From contig DBTQ01000002.1 in NCBI GenBank assembly GCA_002307135.1, forward strand, positions 127,055 to 191,054: a stretch of 64,000 nt of DNA. Direction: 5' to 3'. The translations under genes and the position numbers were made by a program. This DNA is from Bacteroidetes bacterium UBA1312 (GTDB lineage: Bacteria; Bacteroidota; Bacteroidia; Chitinophagales; Chitinophagaceae). The notes below the pieces were generated by a model. It ran no database searches. It was not told where the DNA came from and saw only the letters and a list, made by a program, of their open reading frames with translations. Shown piece by piece: positions 43,412 through 52,501 of the stretch (position 1 is its first letter; each line of letters starts with the position of its first letter).

Positions 43412-44612
43412 GATTAAAGGCACTGATCACTCCTTGGTAAAATGAGATGTGGTCTGTAGCAGATTGCGTCAAATCAAATCGTTTTTGCACACTTTTCTTT
43501 CCTGCAACACCAATTGCATTTCGTAAAGCAACGTTTTTCAATAGTAATAATATCTTATCGGCAATCTCATCAATATTATTAGGGTCAACTAACAGTCCAT
43601 TTACAGAATCCGTTACAATTTCCGGGCCACAAGATAGCTTAGTAAAGATGGTCGGACAACCTGTACTCATTGCTTCTATGGCTACTAAGCCAAAGGTTTC
43701 ACTAAAGGATGGGAAAATGGCTAAGGTCGCTTTTTGCAAATATTCCATCAATAGAGGACGAGGTTGGTGTCCCATAAATGTTACAGAAGCAATAGCCTTA
43801 TCGGTAAGAGTAGCTTTTAAGACTTCCATTGGACCTTTTCCAAAAACTACAAGCTGGGCTTCCGGCAATTCTTTGATCACATTATTCCATGCGTGCATCA
43901 GCTCAAATATACCCTTCTTCTTCACTAACGATCCACTATAAAAGACTAGATTTTCAGCCCTTTTTACATCATTCTCTTTATGCTCTACTGCAATAGCATT
44001 GTACAAAACTTTTATAGGTTTGTTTTTTTGAAATAATGCAGTATTCTGACTTGCAGTGTAACTACTTACTGCTATTACAGCATCCGCTCGCTCCCATATC
44101 AACCGATCTATTGTGTGCCAACGCTTCTTGCCGGGTTCATTCAGCTCTTTACTAAAATAACTATGGGAGCCATGTAATTTTAATACCAAAGGAATATTAA
44201 AAACAGGAAGAATCGGGTACTTTATACCAATGTTATAGACAAAAGTATTCCAGTCCGGCATTTCAACAATATCAATTTGGGATTCTGTAATTAACCCGTT
44301 TATGAAATCAATATAGTGTATATATGCACTTTTGCCATTCAAATTTCTTTTAATAAAATTGGGTAGTTTTTCTAACAAATTATACCATCTGCTTGTACCA
44401 TTAACAGGCAACTTCAATCCATAGCGCAATCTAAATACTTTTACGCCATGGTCTATTTCATAGTCGGGGCAGCCATAGCGATAGGAATACAAACCAACTA
44501 CAAAAACCTGATGTCCTTGTCGCACTAATTCCTGACTTAACTGCTGCACCATAGTTCCAATACCTCCATTGAGCCCCGGTGGATATTCATCACATATAAA
44601 GAGTATGTTCAT
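43404..44612 (-). CDS. GT4 family glycosyltransferase
   Basis: A 402-residue GT-B enzyme with the Gly-rich N-terminal loop EYPPGLNGGIGTMVQQLSQEL, LVFYSGSLVKKKGIFELMHA in the donor domain and the EX7E motif SETFGLVAIEAMSTGCPTIF. It lies 22 bp after the flippase gene and is convergent with the polymerase gene, overlapping it by 8 bp. Its donor and acceptor are unknown. Confidence 0.9.
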   Translation of the reverse strand: MNILFICDEYPPGLNGGIGTMVQQLSQELVRQGHQVFVVGLYSYRYGCPDYEIDHGVKVFRLRYGLKLPVNGTSRWYNLLEKLPNFIKRNLNGKSAYIHYIDFINGLITESQIDIVEMPDWNTFVYNIGIKYPILPVFNIPLVLKLHGSHSYFSKELNEPGKKRWHTIDRLIWERADAVIAVSSYTASQNTALFQKNKPIKVLYNAIAVEHKENDVKRAENLVFYSGSLVKKKGIFELMHAWNNVIKELPEAQLVVFGKGPMEVLKATLTDKAIASVTFMGHQPRPLLMEYLQKATLAIFPSFSETFGLVAIEAMSTGCPTIFTKLSCGPEIVTDSVNGLLVDPNNIDEIADKILLLLKNVALRNAIGVAGKKSVQKRFDLTQSATDHISFYQGVISAFNLS

Positions 44613-44634
44613 AGATAACTGTAGAAGAGTTTGG

Positions 44635-46062
44635 TTATTTACGAGTAAGGCTAATTAAGTCCGAAAAGGAGATTTGTTTCAGTATAAAACTCAACAAAAA
44701 ATACAGCCCTAATGCAGAAATAGCAACAAATATAGTGCTACCCAATACCAATTTTGCGACAATAATTGAAATTAGTGCACAGCTAAACAGAATAAAAAAT
44801 GGCATTAATTTTATGCGCAATTGTTTTTGGTGAATCAACATAAAATAAAGTCCTGCCTGCACAATAGAACATCCGAGAAAGGAACTTGCAGCACCAATAC
44901 TTCCATAATGCGGTATCAATAATAAATTGAGCAACACATTGAGTAATGATGTAGCAATGGTAATGTACATAATTAACTTTAATTGCCCCTGAACAAAGCC
45001 CATCGTCCATAAAAAATTAATCAGGTAATGTAATGGAACGCAAATTGCTAGTATCCTATATGTAGTCAGGTTAACTGCTCCATATTTATTGTTCGTAAAA
45101 TAATCAACAAAATCTGTCCAAATACAAACCATTAAAAGAGGAATAATAAATGCTATGAATAATTCAATTCTAAAAAAACGCTGTATCTCCTGTTTTTTAT
45201 TATCTGCAATTAATTGTTCATTAATATATAATTTCGAAAATCGAGTTAATAGTATAGGGGCTATAATCAACATTGGTAATCGAGATAATTCAAAAAACCT
45301 ATATGCAAAGCTATATTCGGCAGTAATAGTAGCCGTACTAAAAATACCCAGCAATATCCAATCAATCCGTGCGAGGGCAGAGTCAAACAATACAACACCT
45401 AATTGAGGGAGCGATTCATATACAATACTCTTATATTCAACGGCTATAAATAGTGGCTTTATACTTGAGGAAATAAGTGTATTGAAAAAATAGTAACTCA
45501 AAATAAATTCCACAAATGAACAAATAATAAAACCAATAACTATAAATCGAATAGTAAAAAAGCCGCCAACAAACAATACGATAACAGTAATTAATTTCAA
45601 TAAATTAATCCAAACGGAAATAACTGCGAGTTTCTTGTATGCCTCCAATCCATTAAGTGACAGCTTAAATGAGTTAGCAATATTAAGAATAGCAAGGTTG
45701 AGAAAGACCAAAAAAAACAAAGGATGATATTCGAATAAAGTAGGGAATAATGTTTGGATTAATAACAAGGAGCAACAAAGTACTAACGCAGAAACAAGTG
45801 TATGAAAAAAATGAATACCCGTCATTATTTTCACATCTCTACCTGAGGCAATACGTTTTATCAACACAGAATCAAGACCCAATGATGCAATAGCAATAAT
45901 TGTAGCTCCAACAGCTGTACACCAATTGTAGGCTCCAAAATCATCTTTAGAGATATACTTAGAAATCAAATAGAAAATAACCAACCCAATAAGCTGAGTA
46001 ATGAGCATCTGCACAGCACTGGAAGAGATATCTGCAATTAATTTTCTTTTTTTTATACTCAT
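44635..46062 (-). CDS. Oligosaccharide flippase (Wzx-like)
   Basis: A 475-residue membrane protein with about 12-14 helices of the polysaccharide flippase family. It opens with SSAVQMLITQLIGLVIFYLISKYISKDDFGAYNWC-type sequence (here IGLVIFYLISKYISKDDFGA), followed by long hydrophobic helices. It moves lipid-linked repeat units across the inner membrane. It begins the minus-strand part of the first glycan locus with the GT4 gene 22 bp downstream. A second flippase is at 54545-56032. Confidence 0.87.
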   Translation of the reverse strand: MSIKKRKLIADISSSAVQMLITQLIGLVIFYLISKYISKDDFGAYNWCTAVGATIIAIASLGLDSVLIKRIASGRDVKIMTGIHFFHTLVSALVLCCSLLLIQTLFPTLFEYHPLFFLVFLNLAILNIANSFKLSLNGLEAYKKLAVISVWINLLKLITVIVLFVGGFFTIRFIVIGFIICSFVEFILSYYFFNTLISSSIKPLFIAVEYKSIVYESLPQLGVVLFDSALARIDWILLGIFSTATITAEYSFAYRFFELSRLPMLIIAPILLTRFSKLYINEQLIADNKKQEIQRFFRIELFIAFIIPLLMVCIWTDFVDYFTNNKYGAVNLTTYRILAICVPLHYLINFLWTMGFVQGQLKLIMYITIATSLLNVLLNLLLIPHYGSIGAASSFLGCSIVQAGLYFMLIHQKQLRIKLMPFFILFSCALISIIVAKLVLGSTIFVAISALGLYFLLSFILKQISFSDLISLTRK

Positions 46063-46091
46063 AATGATTATTCAACTTTTCTACAAACAAG

Positions 46092-46122
46092 AAAACCGAC
46101 CATATAATAAATGGTCGGTTTT
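46092..46122. terminator. Terminator between the outer-membrane barrel and flippase genes
   Basis: Perfect 12-bp arms AAAACCGACCAT (46092-46103) / ATGGTCGGTTTT (46111-46122) with a 7-nt loop. It ends the barrel transcript from 46145-46843. Confidence 0.9.
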
Positions 46123-46144
46123 ATATAAATTATACAACAATTGA

Positions 46145-46843
46145 CTATTCGTCGTTATCGTTGCTTACTTTTTTGTGTTTTTTTGGTTCATCGCCATCAT
46201 TATCGCGATAATTTTTCATGTGACGATCTGTACCTGGCTCACGATGGATACGATGATTGTGACCACCAAAGTTTTTAGAGATACCAATGTTTACTTGATG
46301 ACCAAAGTTGAAATTGAATGTATTAGTTGAATTAGAAGAGTGCTCCATTGTAGAAGTATTGTAACCAATACCACCAATACCGAAGTTTAGTGCTAAACCA
46401 TTGTGTATATTAGCAGCAATAACAGGAGTAAAACCTACAGCAAAACCATTCGATCTTGTGTTAGTTATTGTTGATCCATCCAAAGTTTCATTACCATGAG
46501 TAAATCCAGCATTCAATTGACCATAAACAGAGAAAATACGATTCAAATTATGTGTATAACGAGCGAATAGACCTAATTCATAAGTATTAGTACCCATCCA
46601 TTTATCACCAGTTCCTCCAGCATTTGTTCTATCATTATGATAATCAACATAGATACCAGCAGTCCAATGATTGTCAAATTGATAACCAACACCAGGGCTA
46701 ACATTCCAACTCATAGTTTTTGAGTTATTAGCGTTAGATGTGTTAGAAATTCCAACGTTTCCGTAAAGAAGCGTGCTTCCAGCTTGTGCATTGGCTGCAG
46801 CAATACTGCCACATGCCAACAAAGAAAGGATTAGTTTTTTCAT
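46145..46843 (-). CDS. Outer-membrane beta-barrel protein with charged C-terminal tail
   Basis: A 232-residue protein with a signal peptide (1-20, ending AAANAQ) and OmpX-like strands (LLYGNVGISNT, MSWNVSPGVGYQFDNHWTAGIYVDYHN, YELGLFARYTHNL, FAVGFTPVIAANI, LNFGIGGIGYNT, HQVNIGISKNFG). Instead of ending with a final aromatic residue it carries about 35 extra residues rich in His, Lys, Asp and Glu (HNHRIHREPGTDRHMKN...DNDE). The tail may bind metal or a partner. It is monocistronic with a promoter at 46870-46877. Confidence 0.75.
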   Translation of the reverse strand: MKKLILSLLACGSIAAANAQAGSTLLYGNVGISNTSNANNSKTMSWNVSPGVGYQFDNHWTAGIYVDYHNDRTNAGGTGDKWMGTNTYELGLFARYTHNLNRIFSVYGQLNAGFTHGNETLDGSTITNTRSNGFAVGFTPVIAANIHNGLALNFGIGGIGYNTSTMEHSSNSTNTFNFNFGHQVNIGISKNFGGHNHRIHREPGTDRHMKNYRDNDGDEPKKHKKVSNDNDE

Positions 46844-46869
46844 ATTAGTAGTACGTTTTGATTTGCGGA

Positions 46870-46877
46870 CAAATGTA
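46870..46877 (-). promoter_or_regulatory. TAnnTTTG promoter element for the barrel gene
   Basis: Reads TACATTTG on the minus strand, 26 nt before the start codon at 46843. Confidence 0.7.
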
Positions 46878-47008
46878 ATACAAATAATGAACCATGCAAG
46901 TTTTTTGAAAAGTTTTTTTCAGAATGGAATCTACACGTATTGGTTTCATAAACAAACTATTGTATGTCGCCTTAAATAGCCGAGGTTTTCATTCTGCAGT
47001 TTAATAAT

Positions 47009-47016
47009 TACCTTTA
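47009..47016 (+). promoter_or_regulatory. Promoter-like element (TACCTTTA) for lptB
   Basis: TACCTTTA, a one-base variant of TAnnTTTG, lies 20 nt before the TTG start of lptB. Confidence 0.45.
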
Positions 47017-47036
47017 CACTCAAAAGTATTGTCATT

Positions 47037-47783
47037 TTGAAGATTCAGACACAAGGGTTGATTAAACGTTATGGCAAAAGAACTGTTGTCAATAATGTTT
47101 CATTTGAAGTAAATCAAGGAGAAGTTGTAGGTTTACTGGGTCCTAATGGTGCAGGTAAAACAACTTCATTTTACATGGTTGTTGGTCTGGTAAAGCCAGA
47201 TGAGGGTGCTGTATTTCTTGATGAGGAAAACATCACTCAATTACCAATGTATAAGCGCGCGCAAAAAGGCATTGGCTATTTACCACAAGAAGCATCCGTA
47301 TTTCGAAAACTGTCTGTAGAAGACAATATCGGAGCTGTTCTAGAATTGACCAAACTAAGTAAAGCAGAACAGTTATACAAAAGAGACTCTTTGCTTGATG
47401 AGTTCCGACTTACACATGTACGCAAAAGCCCAGGAGATGTACTCAGCGGTGGAGAGCGCCGACGTACAGAAATAGCTCGTGCATTAGCTGTCGATCCCAA
47501 ATTTATTTTACTTGATGAACCTTTTGCAGGCATTGATCCTATTGCAGTAGAAGATATCCAAGCAATTGTAGCCAAGTTGAAATTTAAAAACATTGGCATT
47601 CTTATTACGGATCACAATGTGCAAGAAACACTTTCCATCACTGATCGTGCCTACCTCCTATTTGAAGGATCAATACTGAAAGCGGGGTCTGCTGAAGAAT
47701 TAGCATCTGACGAACAGGTAAAAAAAGTATATCTTGGTCAAAATTTTGAACTTAAAAGAAAAAATTACAGTACCCATCTGTAA
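47037..47783 (+). CDS. lptB: LPS export ABC transporter ATP-binding protein
   Basis: ATPase of the LptBFG complex that extracts lipopolysaccharide from the inner membrane. The 248-residue protein has Walker A GPNGAGKTT (35-43), the SIGN motif LSGGERRR, Walker B FILLDEPFAGIDP and switch ITDHNV. The start must be TTG at 47037 to give the family's KIQTQGLIKRYGKRTVV opening; no ATG is nearby. LptF/LptG are not in the window. It is followed by the GH3 gene. Confidence 0.95.
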   Translation: MKIQTQGLIKRYGKRTVVNNVSFEVNQGEVVGLLGPNGAGKTTSFYMVVGLVKPDEGAVFLDEENITQLPMYKRAQKGIGYLPQEASVFRKLSVEDNIGAVLELTKLSKAEQLYKRDSLLDEFRLTHVRKSPGDVLSGGERRRTEIARALAVDPKFILLDEPFAGIDPIAVEDIQAIVAKLKFKNIGILITDHNVQETLSITDRAYLLFEGSILKAGSAEELASDEQVKKVYLGQNFELKRKNYSTHL

Positions 47784-47861
47784 AAAAGAATTATATTTTT
47801 TTATTACCAATTTTAGCGACCTAATATTATTTTCGCATTTTTTAGAACAGTAATTACATAA

Positions 47862-49376
47862 ATGAGCTTAATCAGTCCCGCTATAACAAGTTATTTAAAA
47901 CTACGCCAAAGTGTGATTGATAATTTTATACTCAATCCAATCGATTCGCAACAACAAGTCTTCAATAAACTTATCGGTTCAGCACAATTTACAGAGTACG
48001 GCAAAAAATATAATTTCGAACACATCAACAGCATTAGTGACTTTCAGCGTGAAGTCCCCTTAAATGATTATGATACGCTAAAGCCTTATATTCAAAGAAT
48101 TCTTGAAGGGAATCAAAATCTGCTATGGCCATCCGACATTAATTGGTTTGCCAAGAGCAGTGGCACAACTAGCGACAAGAGTAAATTTATTCCAATATCC
48201 AAAGAAGCGCTTGAAGACAATCACTTCAAAAGTGGCAAAGATGTAATAGCACTTTATTTAAGCCAGTATCCAGAATCAAAATTAATGTCGGGAAAATGTC
48301 TCTTGCTAGGCGGAAGTCATCAACTCAATCAGCTTAACGAAAATTCTTTTTATGGTGATTTGTCTGCAGTAATGATGCAAAACATGTCATTGTCTGCACA
48401 AATACTTAAAACGCCAGACTTATCAATAGCTCTGATGGAGGAATGGGAGCAAAAAATTGAATGCATTGCTCAGACAACTATCCATGAGAATGTAACTTTT
48501 ATGACTGGTGTCCCTACCTGGACTATTGTGTTGATTAAACGTATATTGGAAATAACAGGTGCTAACAATATTTTGGAAGTATGGCCAAATTTGGAACTAT
48601 ACATACATGGCGGAGTCAGCTTCAAACCATACAAGCAACAATTTTTGCAATACATTCCTTCACCCAAAATGCACTATATAGAAACCTACAACGCATCAGA
48701 AGGTTTTTTCGCGGCACAGGATATGATTGCAGAAGATGGAATGCTATTATTTTTAAATCACGGCATTTTTTATGAGTTCATTCCGATGGATGAATTCGGT
48801 AAAGACAATCCACAAGTTATTACACTCAAAGAAGTAAAATTAAACACTAATTATGCAATCGTTATTAGCACCAATACCGGCTTATGGCGATACGTAATTG
48901 GTGATACAGTACAATTTACAAGCCGCACACCTTTTCGTATAAAAGTGACAGGTAGAACAACTTTTTACCTCAATGCATTTGGCGAGGAAGTAATCGTTGA
49001 TAATGCTGACTTTGCTATAGCCAAAGCATGTGAAATAACAGGTGCAATAGTGAATGATTATAGCGCTGCCCCTGTATATATGACGGGAGAAAGCAATGGG
49101 ACGCATGAATGGATTATCGAATTTGAATCACTACCTTGCCCTCTTGATATTTTTGCAAAAGAAATGGATAATGCCTTGAAAAGTATTAACTCGGATTATG
49201 AAGCTAAGCGATACAAAAATATTGCATTACGTATGCCCATCGTCCATATCATGCCCCAAGGGGGATTCTCAGCATGGCTTAAGGAAAAAAACAAATTGGG
49301 CGGTCAACACAAAATTCCGCGCCTAAGCAATGAGCGCAGAATTATTGAAGAAATGCTACCCTATACAAAACAATAA
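47862..49376 (+). CDS. GH3 auxin-responsive promoter family protein
   Basis: A 504-residue member of the GH3/acyl-adenylate superfamily. It has the ATP-binding motif SSGTTSDKSKFIPIS, a YNASEGFFAAQD motif, and the GLWRYVIGDTVQF segment with RTTFYLNAFGEEV. Plant GH3 enzymes conjugate amino acids to auxin or jasmonate, but the bacterial substrate is unknown. It is 78 bp after lptB. Confidence 0.9.
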   Translation: MSLISPAITSYLKLRQSVIDNFILNPIDSQQQVFNKLIGSAQFTEYGKKYNFEHINSISDFQREVPLNDYDTLKPYIQRILEGNQNLLWPSDINWFAKSSGTTSDKSKFIPISKEALEDNHFKSGKDVIALYLSQYPESKLMSGKCLLLGGSHQLNQLNENSFYGDLSAVMMQNMSLSAQILKTPDLSIALMEEWEQKIECIAQTTIHENVTFMTGVPTWTIVLIKRILEITGANNILEVWPNLELYIHGGVSFKPYKQQFLQYIPSPKMHYIETYNASEGFFAAQDMIAEDGMLLFLNHGIFYEFIPMDEFGKDNPQVITLKEVKLNTNYAIVISTNTGLWRYVIGDTVQFTSRTPFRIKVTGRTTFYLNAFGEEVIVDNADFAIAKACEITGAIVNDYSAAPVYMTGESNGTHEWIIEFESLPCPLDIFAKEMDNALKSINSDYEAKRYKNIALRMPIVHIMPQGGFSAWLKEKNKLGGQHKIPRLSNERRIIEEMLPYTKQ

Positions 49377-49392
49377 AATTTAAAACTCAAGA

Positions 49393-49677
49393 TCATAGTA
49401 TTTGTACACTCCATGCTTGTGGTTTTGCTGCAAACATAGCTTTTGTTTTACCCCAAGTATCTTTAAAAAACTCAGAAAATCTGTATTGATTCAAACAATG
49501 CTCTGAATCCCATATACTATGGGTAAAAAAAACATTCTTCTGGTTAATATCTTGCCACAATTCCAAATGTTGACAACCCTCAAAGCCCTTTATTGTTGCC
49601 TTTCTTTCATCAAAGAATTGTTGAAAGTAGTCAACATGCGCTGGCTCAAACGTCATTTGGACAATACGTTTTATCAT
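49393..49677 (-). CDS. Antibiotic biosynthesis monooxygenase (ABM)-like small protein
   Basis: A 94-residue protein of the dimeric ferredoxin-like alpha+beta ABM family: VQMTFEPAHVDYFQQFFDER, a GFEGCQHLELWQD strand and FFTHSIWDSEHCLNQYR. Such proteins range from monooxygenases to haem-degrading enzymes; no catalytic set is clear here. It overlaps the SAM hydrolase gene by 4 bp (ATGA) and is probably translated with it. Confidence 0.72.
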   Translation of the reverse strand: MIKRIVQMTFEPAHVDYFQQFFDERKATIKGFEGCQHLELWQDINQKNVFFTHSIWDSEHCLNQYRFSEFFKDTWGKTKAMFAAKPQAWSVQIL

Positions 49678-50477
49678 TCGAAAAATATTTTTATAGAACT
49701 ATAAAATAATTGCTTACCGGAAAAAGCAACAAAACCAAGTAATTGTGCGGCACTATCCCCTTTTATACCTATTTCAAGAAAACTACTGGAATTAAAACGA
49801 GCGAAAACATCCGAGTTAGCTACCTGATATACGTGCTGAATAATTGTTGAAATTTTACCTGATTTCATCAAATCAATTCTGAAATTTCGATTATTTCGCA
49901 AAGTATCGAACTGACGCTGATTGATATTGACAATTAAATTGCCGTATGAATCTATATGCAAAACTTTACAATCAACCCAATTATTAGCGACTACTGGCAT
50001 AGGCCAATCAATATTACTTTTAGCAATAAAAGAATATGGTATTAAACCAAGCTCTACAATATCTATATCTCCTAATTGATGTATGATTTTAGCACAAGAT
50101 TCTTGCCATTCCCTAAAAGTATTGTATTGAGTCAACTCAAAACATTTCCAAACTTGCATAATATCATCTCCTAATGCCATTGTCAAAATCCCATTATCAG
50201 GTGCAAGGAAATAATGCCCATCTTTTTCACATAGCACCAATACAGGCTTAGCGCCATAATGAATATCAACATAAACAATATGGCAACTACCTATTGGAAA
50301 GCTTTTATAGCTCGATGATAACAAGTAGGCTGCCTCTGTAAGCACGTTAAACGATGCGTCATGCGAAATATCGAATATTAGTGCATCTGGATTATGCAAC
50401 AAAATGACACTTTTGGCAATAGAAACCGAAGCATCTTTAGTCCCAAAATCTGTCAGTAATGTTATAAAACGCGCCAT
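49674..50477 (-). CDS. SAM hydrolase / SAM hydroxide adenosyltransferase family (DUF62)
   Basis: A 267-residue protein with the DUF62 signature: ITLLTDFGTKDASVSIAKSVIL, an ISHDASFNVLTEAAYLLSSS region, VYVDIHYGAKPVLVL and FLAPDNGILTMAL, then IDSYGNLIVNI. Family members hydrolyse S-adenosylmethionine to adenosine and methionine. A promoter element lies 10 bp upstream. It overlaps the ABM gene. Confidence 0.88.
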   Translation of the reverse strand: MARFITLLTDFGTKDASVSIAKSVILLHNPDALIFDISHDASFNVLTEAAYLLSSSYKSFPIGSCHIVYVDIHYGAKPVLVLCEKDGHYFLAPDNGILTMALGDDIMQVWKCFELTQYNTFREWQESCAKIIHQLGDIDIVELGLIPYSFIAKSNIDWPMPVVANNWVDCKVLHIDSYGNLIVNINQRQFDTLRNNRNFRIDLMKSGKISTIIQHVYQVANSDVFARFNSSSFLEIGIKGDSAAQLLGFVAFSGKQLFYSSIKIFFE

Positions 50478-50487
50478 ATAAGAGCAG

Positions 50488-50495
50488 CAAAGTTA
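50488..50495 (-). promoter_or_regulatory. TAnnTTTG promoter element for the SAM hydrolase gene
   Basis: Reads TAACTTTG on the minus strand, 10 nt before the start codon, so the leader is only about 6 nt. Confidence 0.65.
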
Positions 50496-50603
50496 ATTGT
50501 TAAACCTAGATTCCGAAATAGAAAATTATCATTTACTATTACTACGCATAATTGTACAATACCTATGCAAACAACAGCTACACTACATTCCTTTTATTCA
50601 GCT

Positions 50604-50611
50604 TATCTTTG
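50604..50611 (+). promoter_or_regulatory. TAnnTTTG promoter element 4 nt before rlmN
   Basis: TATCTTTG followed by CAAC and the ATG at 50616. It places the transcription start at the start codon and rules out the upstream in-frame ATG at 50565. Confidence 0.7.
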
Positions 50612-50615
50612 CAAC

Positions 50616-51662
50616 ATGAAGAGCTTAAGAGAATACAGCTTACTAGAATTGGAATCACTGATGCAAGAATGGGGTGAACCCAAATTTAGAGCCAAACAAA
50701 TACACGAATGGATCTGGGAAAAGTTCACAAACGACATCAATCAAATGAGCAATTTGTCGAAATCGCTGCGAGAAAAGCTAGCCGCACATTTTGCGCTCAA
50801 TACAGTAAGTATCGACCACACACAAATAAGTAGCGACGGAACAATTAAAAGTCGTTTGAAATTACATGATGGACATTTTATAGAGGGTGTACTCATTCCA
50901 ACGGTTAAACGTGTAACTGCTTGTGTCTCCAGTCAAGTAGGCTGCTCACTCACTTGCAAATTTTGCGCAACGGGCTACATGGCACGTAAACGAAATCTTG
51001 AAGCACAAGAAATTGTGGATCAAGTCATGCTCATCAATGAACAAGCACAAACCAGTACTGGGAAAAAATTAACCAATATTGTTTTTATGGGCATGGGCGA
51101 ACCATTGCTCAATTATAAAAATGTACTAAAGGCAATTGAGCAAATTACCAGCTCGGAAGGAATGGCTATGAGTCCAAGACGTATTACTGTTTCTACTGCC
51201 GGAGTAGCAAAACTTATCAAACAATTAGGTGATGATCAAGTTAAATTCAAATTGGCTGTGAGCCTACATGCTGCTAATGACGCTAAACGCAATGAAATTA
51301 TGCCCATCAATGAAAGCAATAATTTAGCCGTTTTAGTGGAAGCATTGAATCATTTTTACAAAATGACCAAAACCCAAATTACATTCGAATACATTTTGTT
51401 TAAAGGTTTTAACGACACAACAAAAGACGCAGACGATTTGATCAAAATATATCGACAAGTCCCTTCTGATTTGGTCAACATTATTGAGTACAACCCTATT
51501 GACAATGCCAAATTTGAAAAACCAGACGAAGCTATTACTCAAGAGTTTATGGATTATTTGAGCGCTAATCGTGTAAATGTACGCTTGCGCCATAGCCGTG
51601 GCAAAGACATCGATGCAGCTTGTGGACAACTTGCAAACGTGGATTTGAAAAAAGGCAGATAA
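50616..51662 (+). CDS. rlmN: 23S rRNA (adenine-2503-C2) and tRNA methyltransferase
   Basis: Radical SAM enzyme that methylates C2 of A2503 in 23S rRNA and A37 in some tRNAs. The 348-residue protein has the iron-sulfur motif CSLTCKFC (Cys110, 114, 117), the GMGEPLLNY motif, RRITVSTAGV, and the two catalytic cysteines (Cys336 near GKDIDAACGQL and Cys103). It starts 4 nt after a promoter element. An upstream ATG at 50565 would require reading through that element. Confidence 0.97.
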   Translation: MKSLREYSLLELESLMQEWGEPKFRAKQIHEWIWEKFTNDINQMSNLSKSLREKLAAHFALNTVSIDHTQISSDGTIKSRLKLHDGHFIEGVLIPTVKRVTACVSSQVGCSLTCKFCATGYMARKRNLEAQEIVDQVMLINEQAQTSTGKKLTNIVFMGMGEPLLNYKNVLKAIEQITSSEGMAMSPRRITVSTAGVAKLIKQLGDDQVKFKLAVSLHAANDAKRNEIMPINESNNLAVLVEALNHFYKMTKTQITFEYILFKGFNDTTKDADDLIKIYRQVPSDLVNIIEYNPIDNAKFEKPDEAITQEFMDYLSANRVNVRLRHSRGKDIDAACGQLANVDLKKGR

Positions 51663-51685
51663 AACACAAATATGTTCAATATTCA

Positions 51686-51728
51686 AAACACAAAAAGGCT
51701 GAGCGATATGCTCAGCCTTTTTGTGTTT
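51686..51728. terminator. Bidirectional terminator between rlmN and the NifU gene
   Basis: Perfect 19-bp arms (51686-51704 and 51710-51728) with loop GATAT; the central part reads AAAGGCTGAGC / GCTCAGCCTTT. Confidence 0.92.
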
Positions 51729-51776
51729 ACTTCCTAATTACTTAAATTATTTTTTAGAACCTAGAATACATTTAAA

Positions 51777-52367
51777 TTACTCTGCCTCTGCTACAACTTC
51801 TTTCACTTCTGGTATCATTCGCTTCATCATACCTTCAATACCAGATTTAAGTGTAATCATAGATGATGGACAACCAGAACATGAGCCTTGTAGCATCAAT
51901 GATACAACTCCATCATTATAACCTCGAAAACTAATTGCTCCACCATCCATTTCTACCGCCGGTTTTACATAATTTTCCAACAACTCTTTAATACGCACTA
52001 CGACATCCGTATCATCTGCATTAATGGTATTATCAACGGGCTTTGTTACAATCTCTGATTCATTGATGATTACCTTCTCTGATTCAAGGTATTCTTTCAA
52101 AAATTCCCGAATGGTGGGGATAACATCATCCCATTGCGTTTCATTTGTTTTGGTAAGTGTAATAAAATTACTGGCTATAAAAACGCTTCGTATAAAAGGG
52201 AAAGCAAATAATTCCTTCGCTAATGGCGATGGAGCCGCACTTGATTCATCTTGAAAATCGATACTCTTGCCGGGGTACAACAATTTGTTGGCAACAAATT
52301 TCATCGTTTCCGGATTGGGTGTCATTTCTGTATATATACTGACAATGGTATTTCCTGTCTTCAACAT
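51777..52367 (-). CDS. NifU-like iron-sulfur scaffold (Nfu type)
   Basis: A 196-residue protein with an N-terminal Nfu domain (about 11-95: IYTEMTPNPETMKFVANK, then LAKELFAFPFIRSVFIASNF) and a C-terminal NifU domain with VKPAVEMDGGAISFRGY and the cluster-binding CXXC in GSCSGCPSS. It assembles and passes on iron-sulfur clusters. A promoter element lies 23 nt upstream. The neighbour rlmN needs an iron-sulfur cluster, but the two genes are convergent. Confidence 0.94.
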   Translation of the reverse strand: MLKTGNTIVSIYTEMTPNPETMKFVANKLLYPGKSIDFQDESSAAPSPLAKELFAFPFIRSVFIASNFITLTKTNETQWDDVIPTIREFLKEYLESEKVIINESEIVTKPVDNTINADDTDVVVRIKELLENYVKPAVEMDGGAISFRGYNDGVVSLMLQGSCSGCPSSMITLKSGIEGMMKRMIPEVKEVVAEAE

Positions 52368-52390
52368 CTCTTAATATTATTTAATTATAG

Positions 52391-52398
52391 CAAAAGTA
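52391..52398 (-). promoter_or_regulatory. TAnnTTTG promoter element for the NifU gene
   Basis: Reads TACTTTTG on the minus strand, 23 nt before the start codon at 52367. Confidence 0.7.
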
Positions 52399-52501
52399 AA
52401 AAAATATTCCATGCAAATGAATCAATAAATAAAATAGTACAATAGCTTTTACGTTAGGTAGACGACTTAATACTTTACATTTTTTACCGTGAGTAAACTT
52501 T

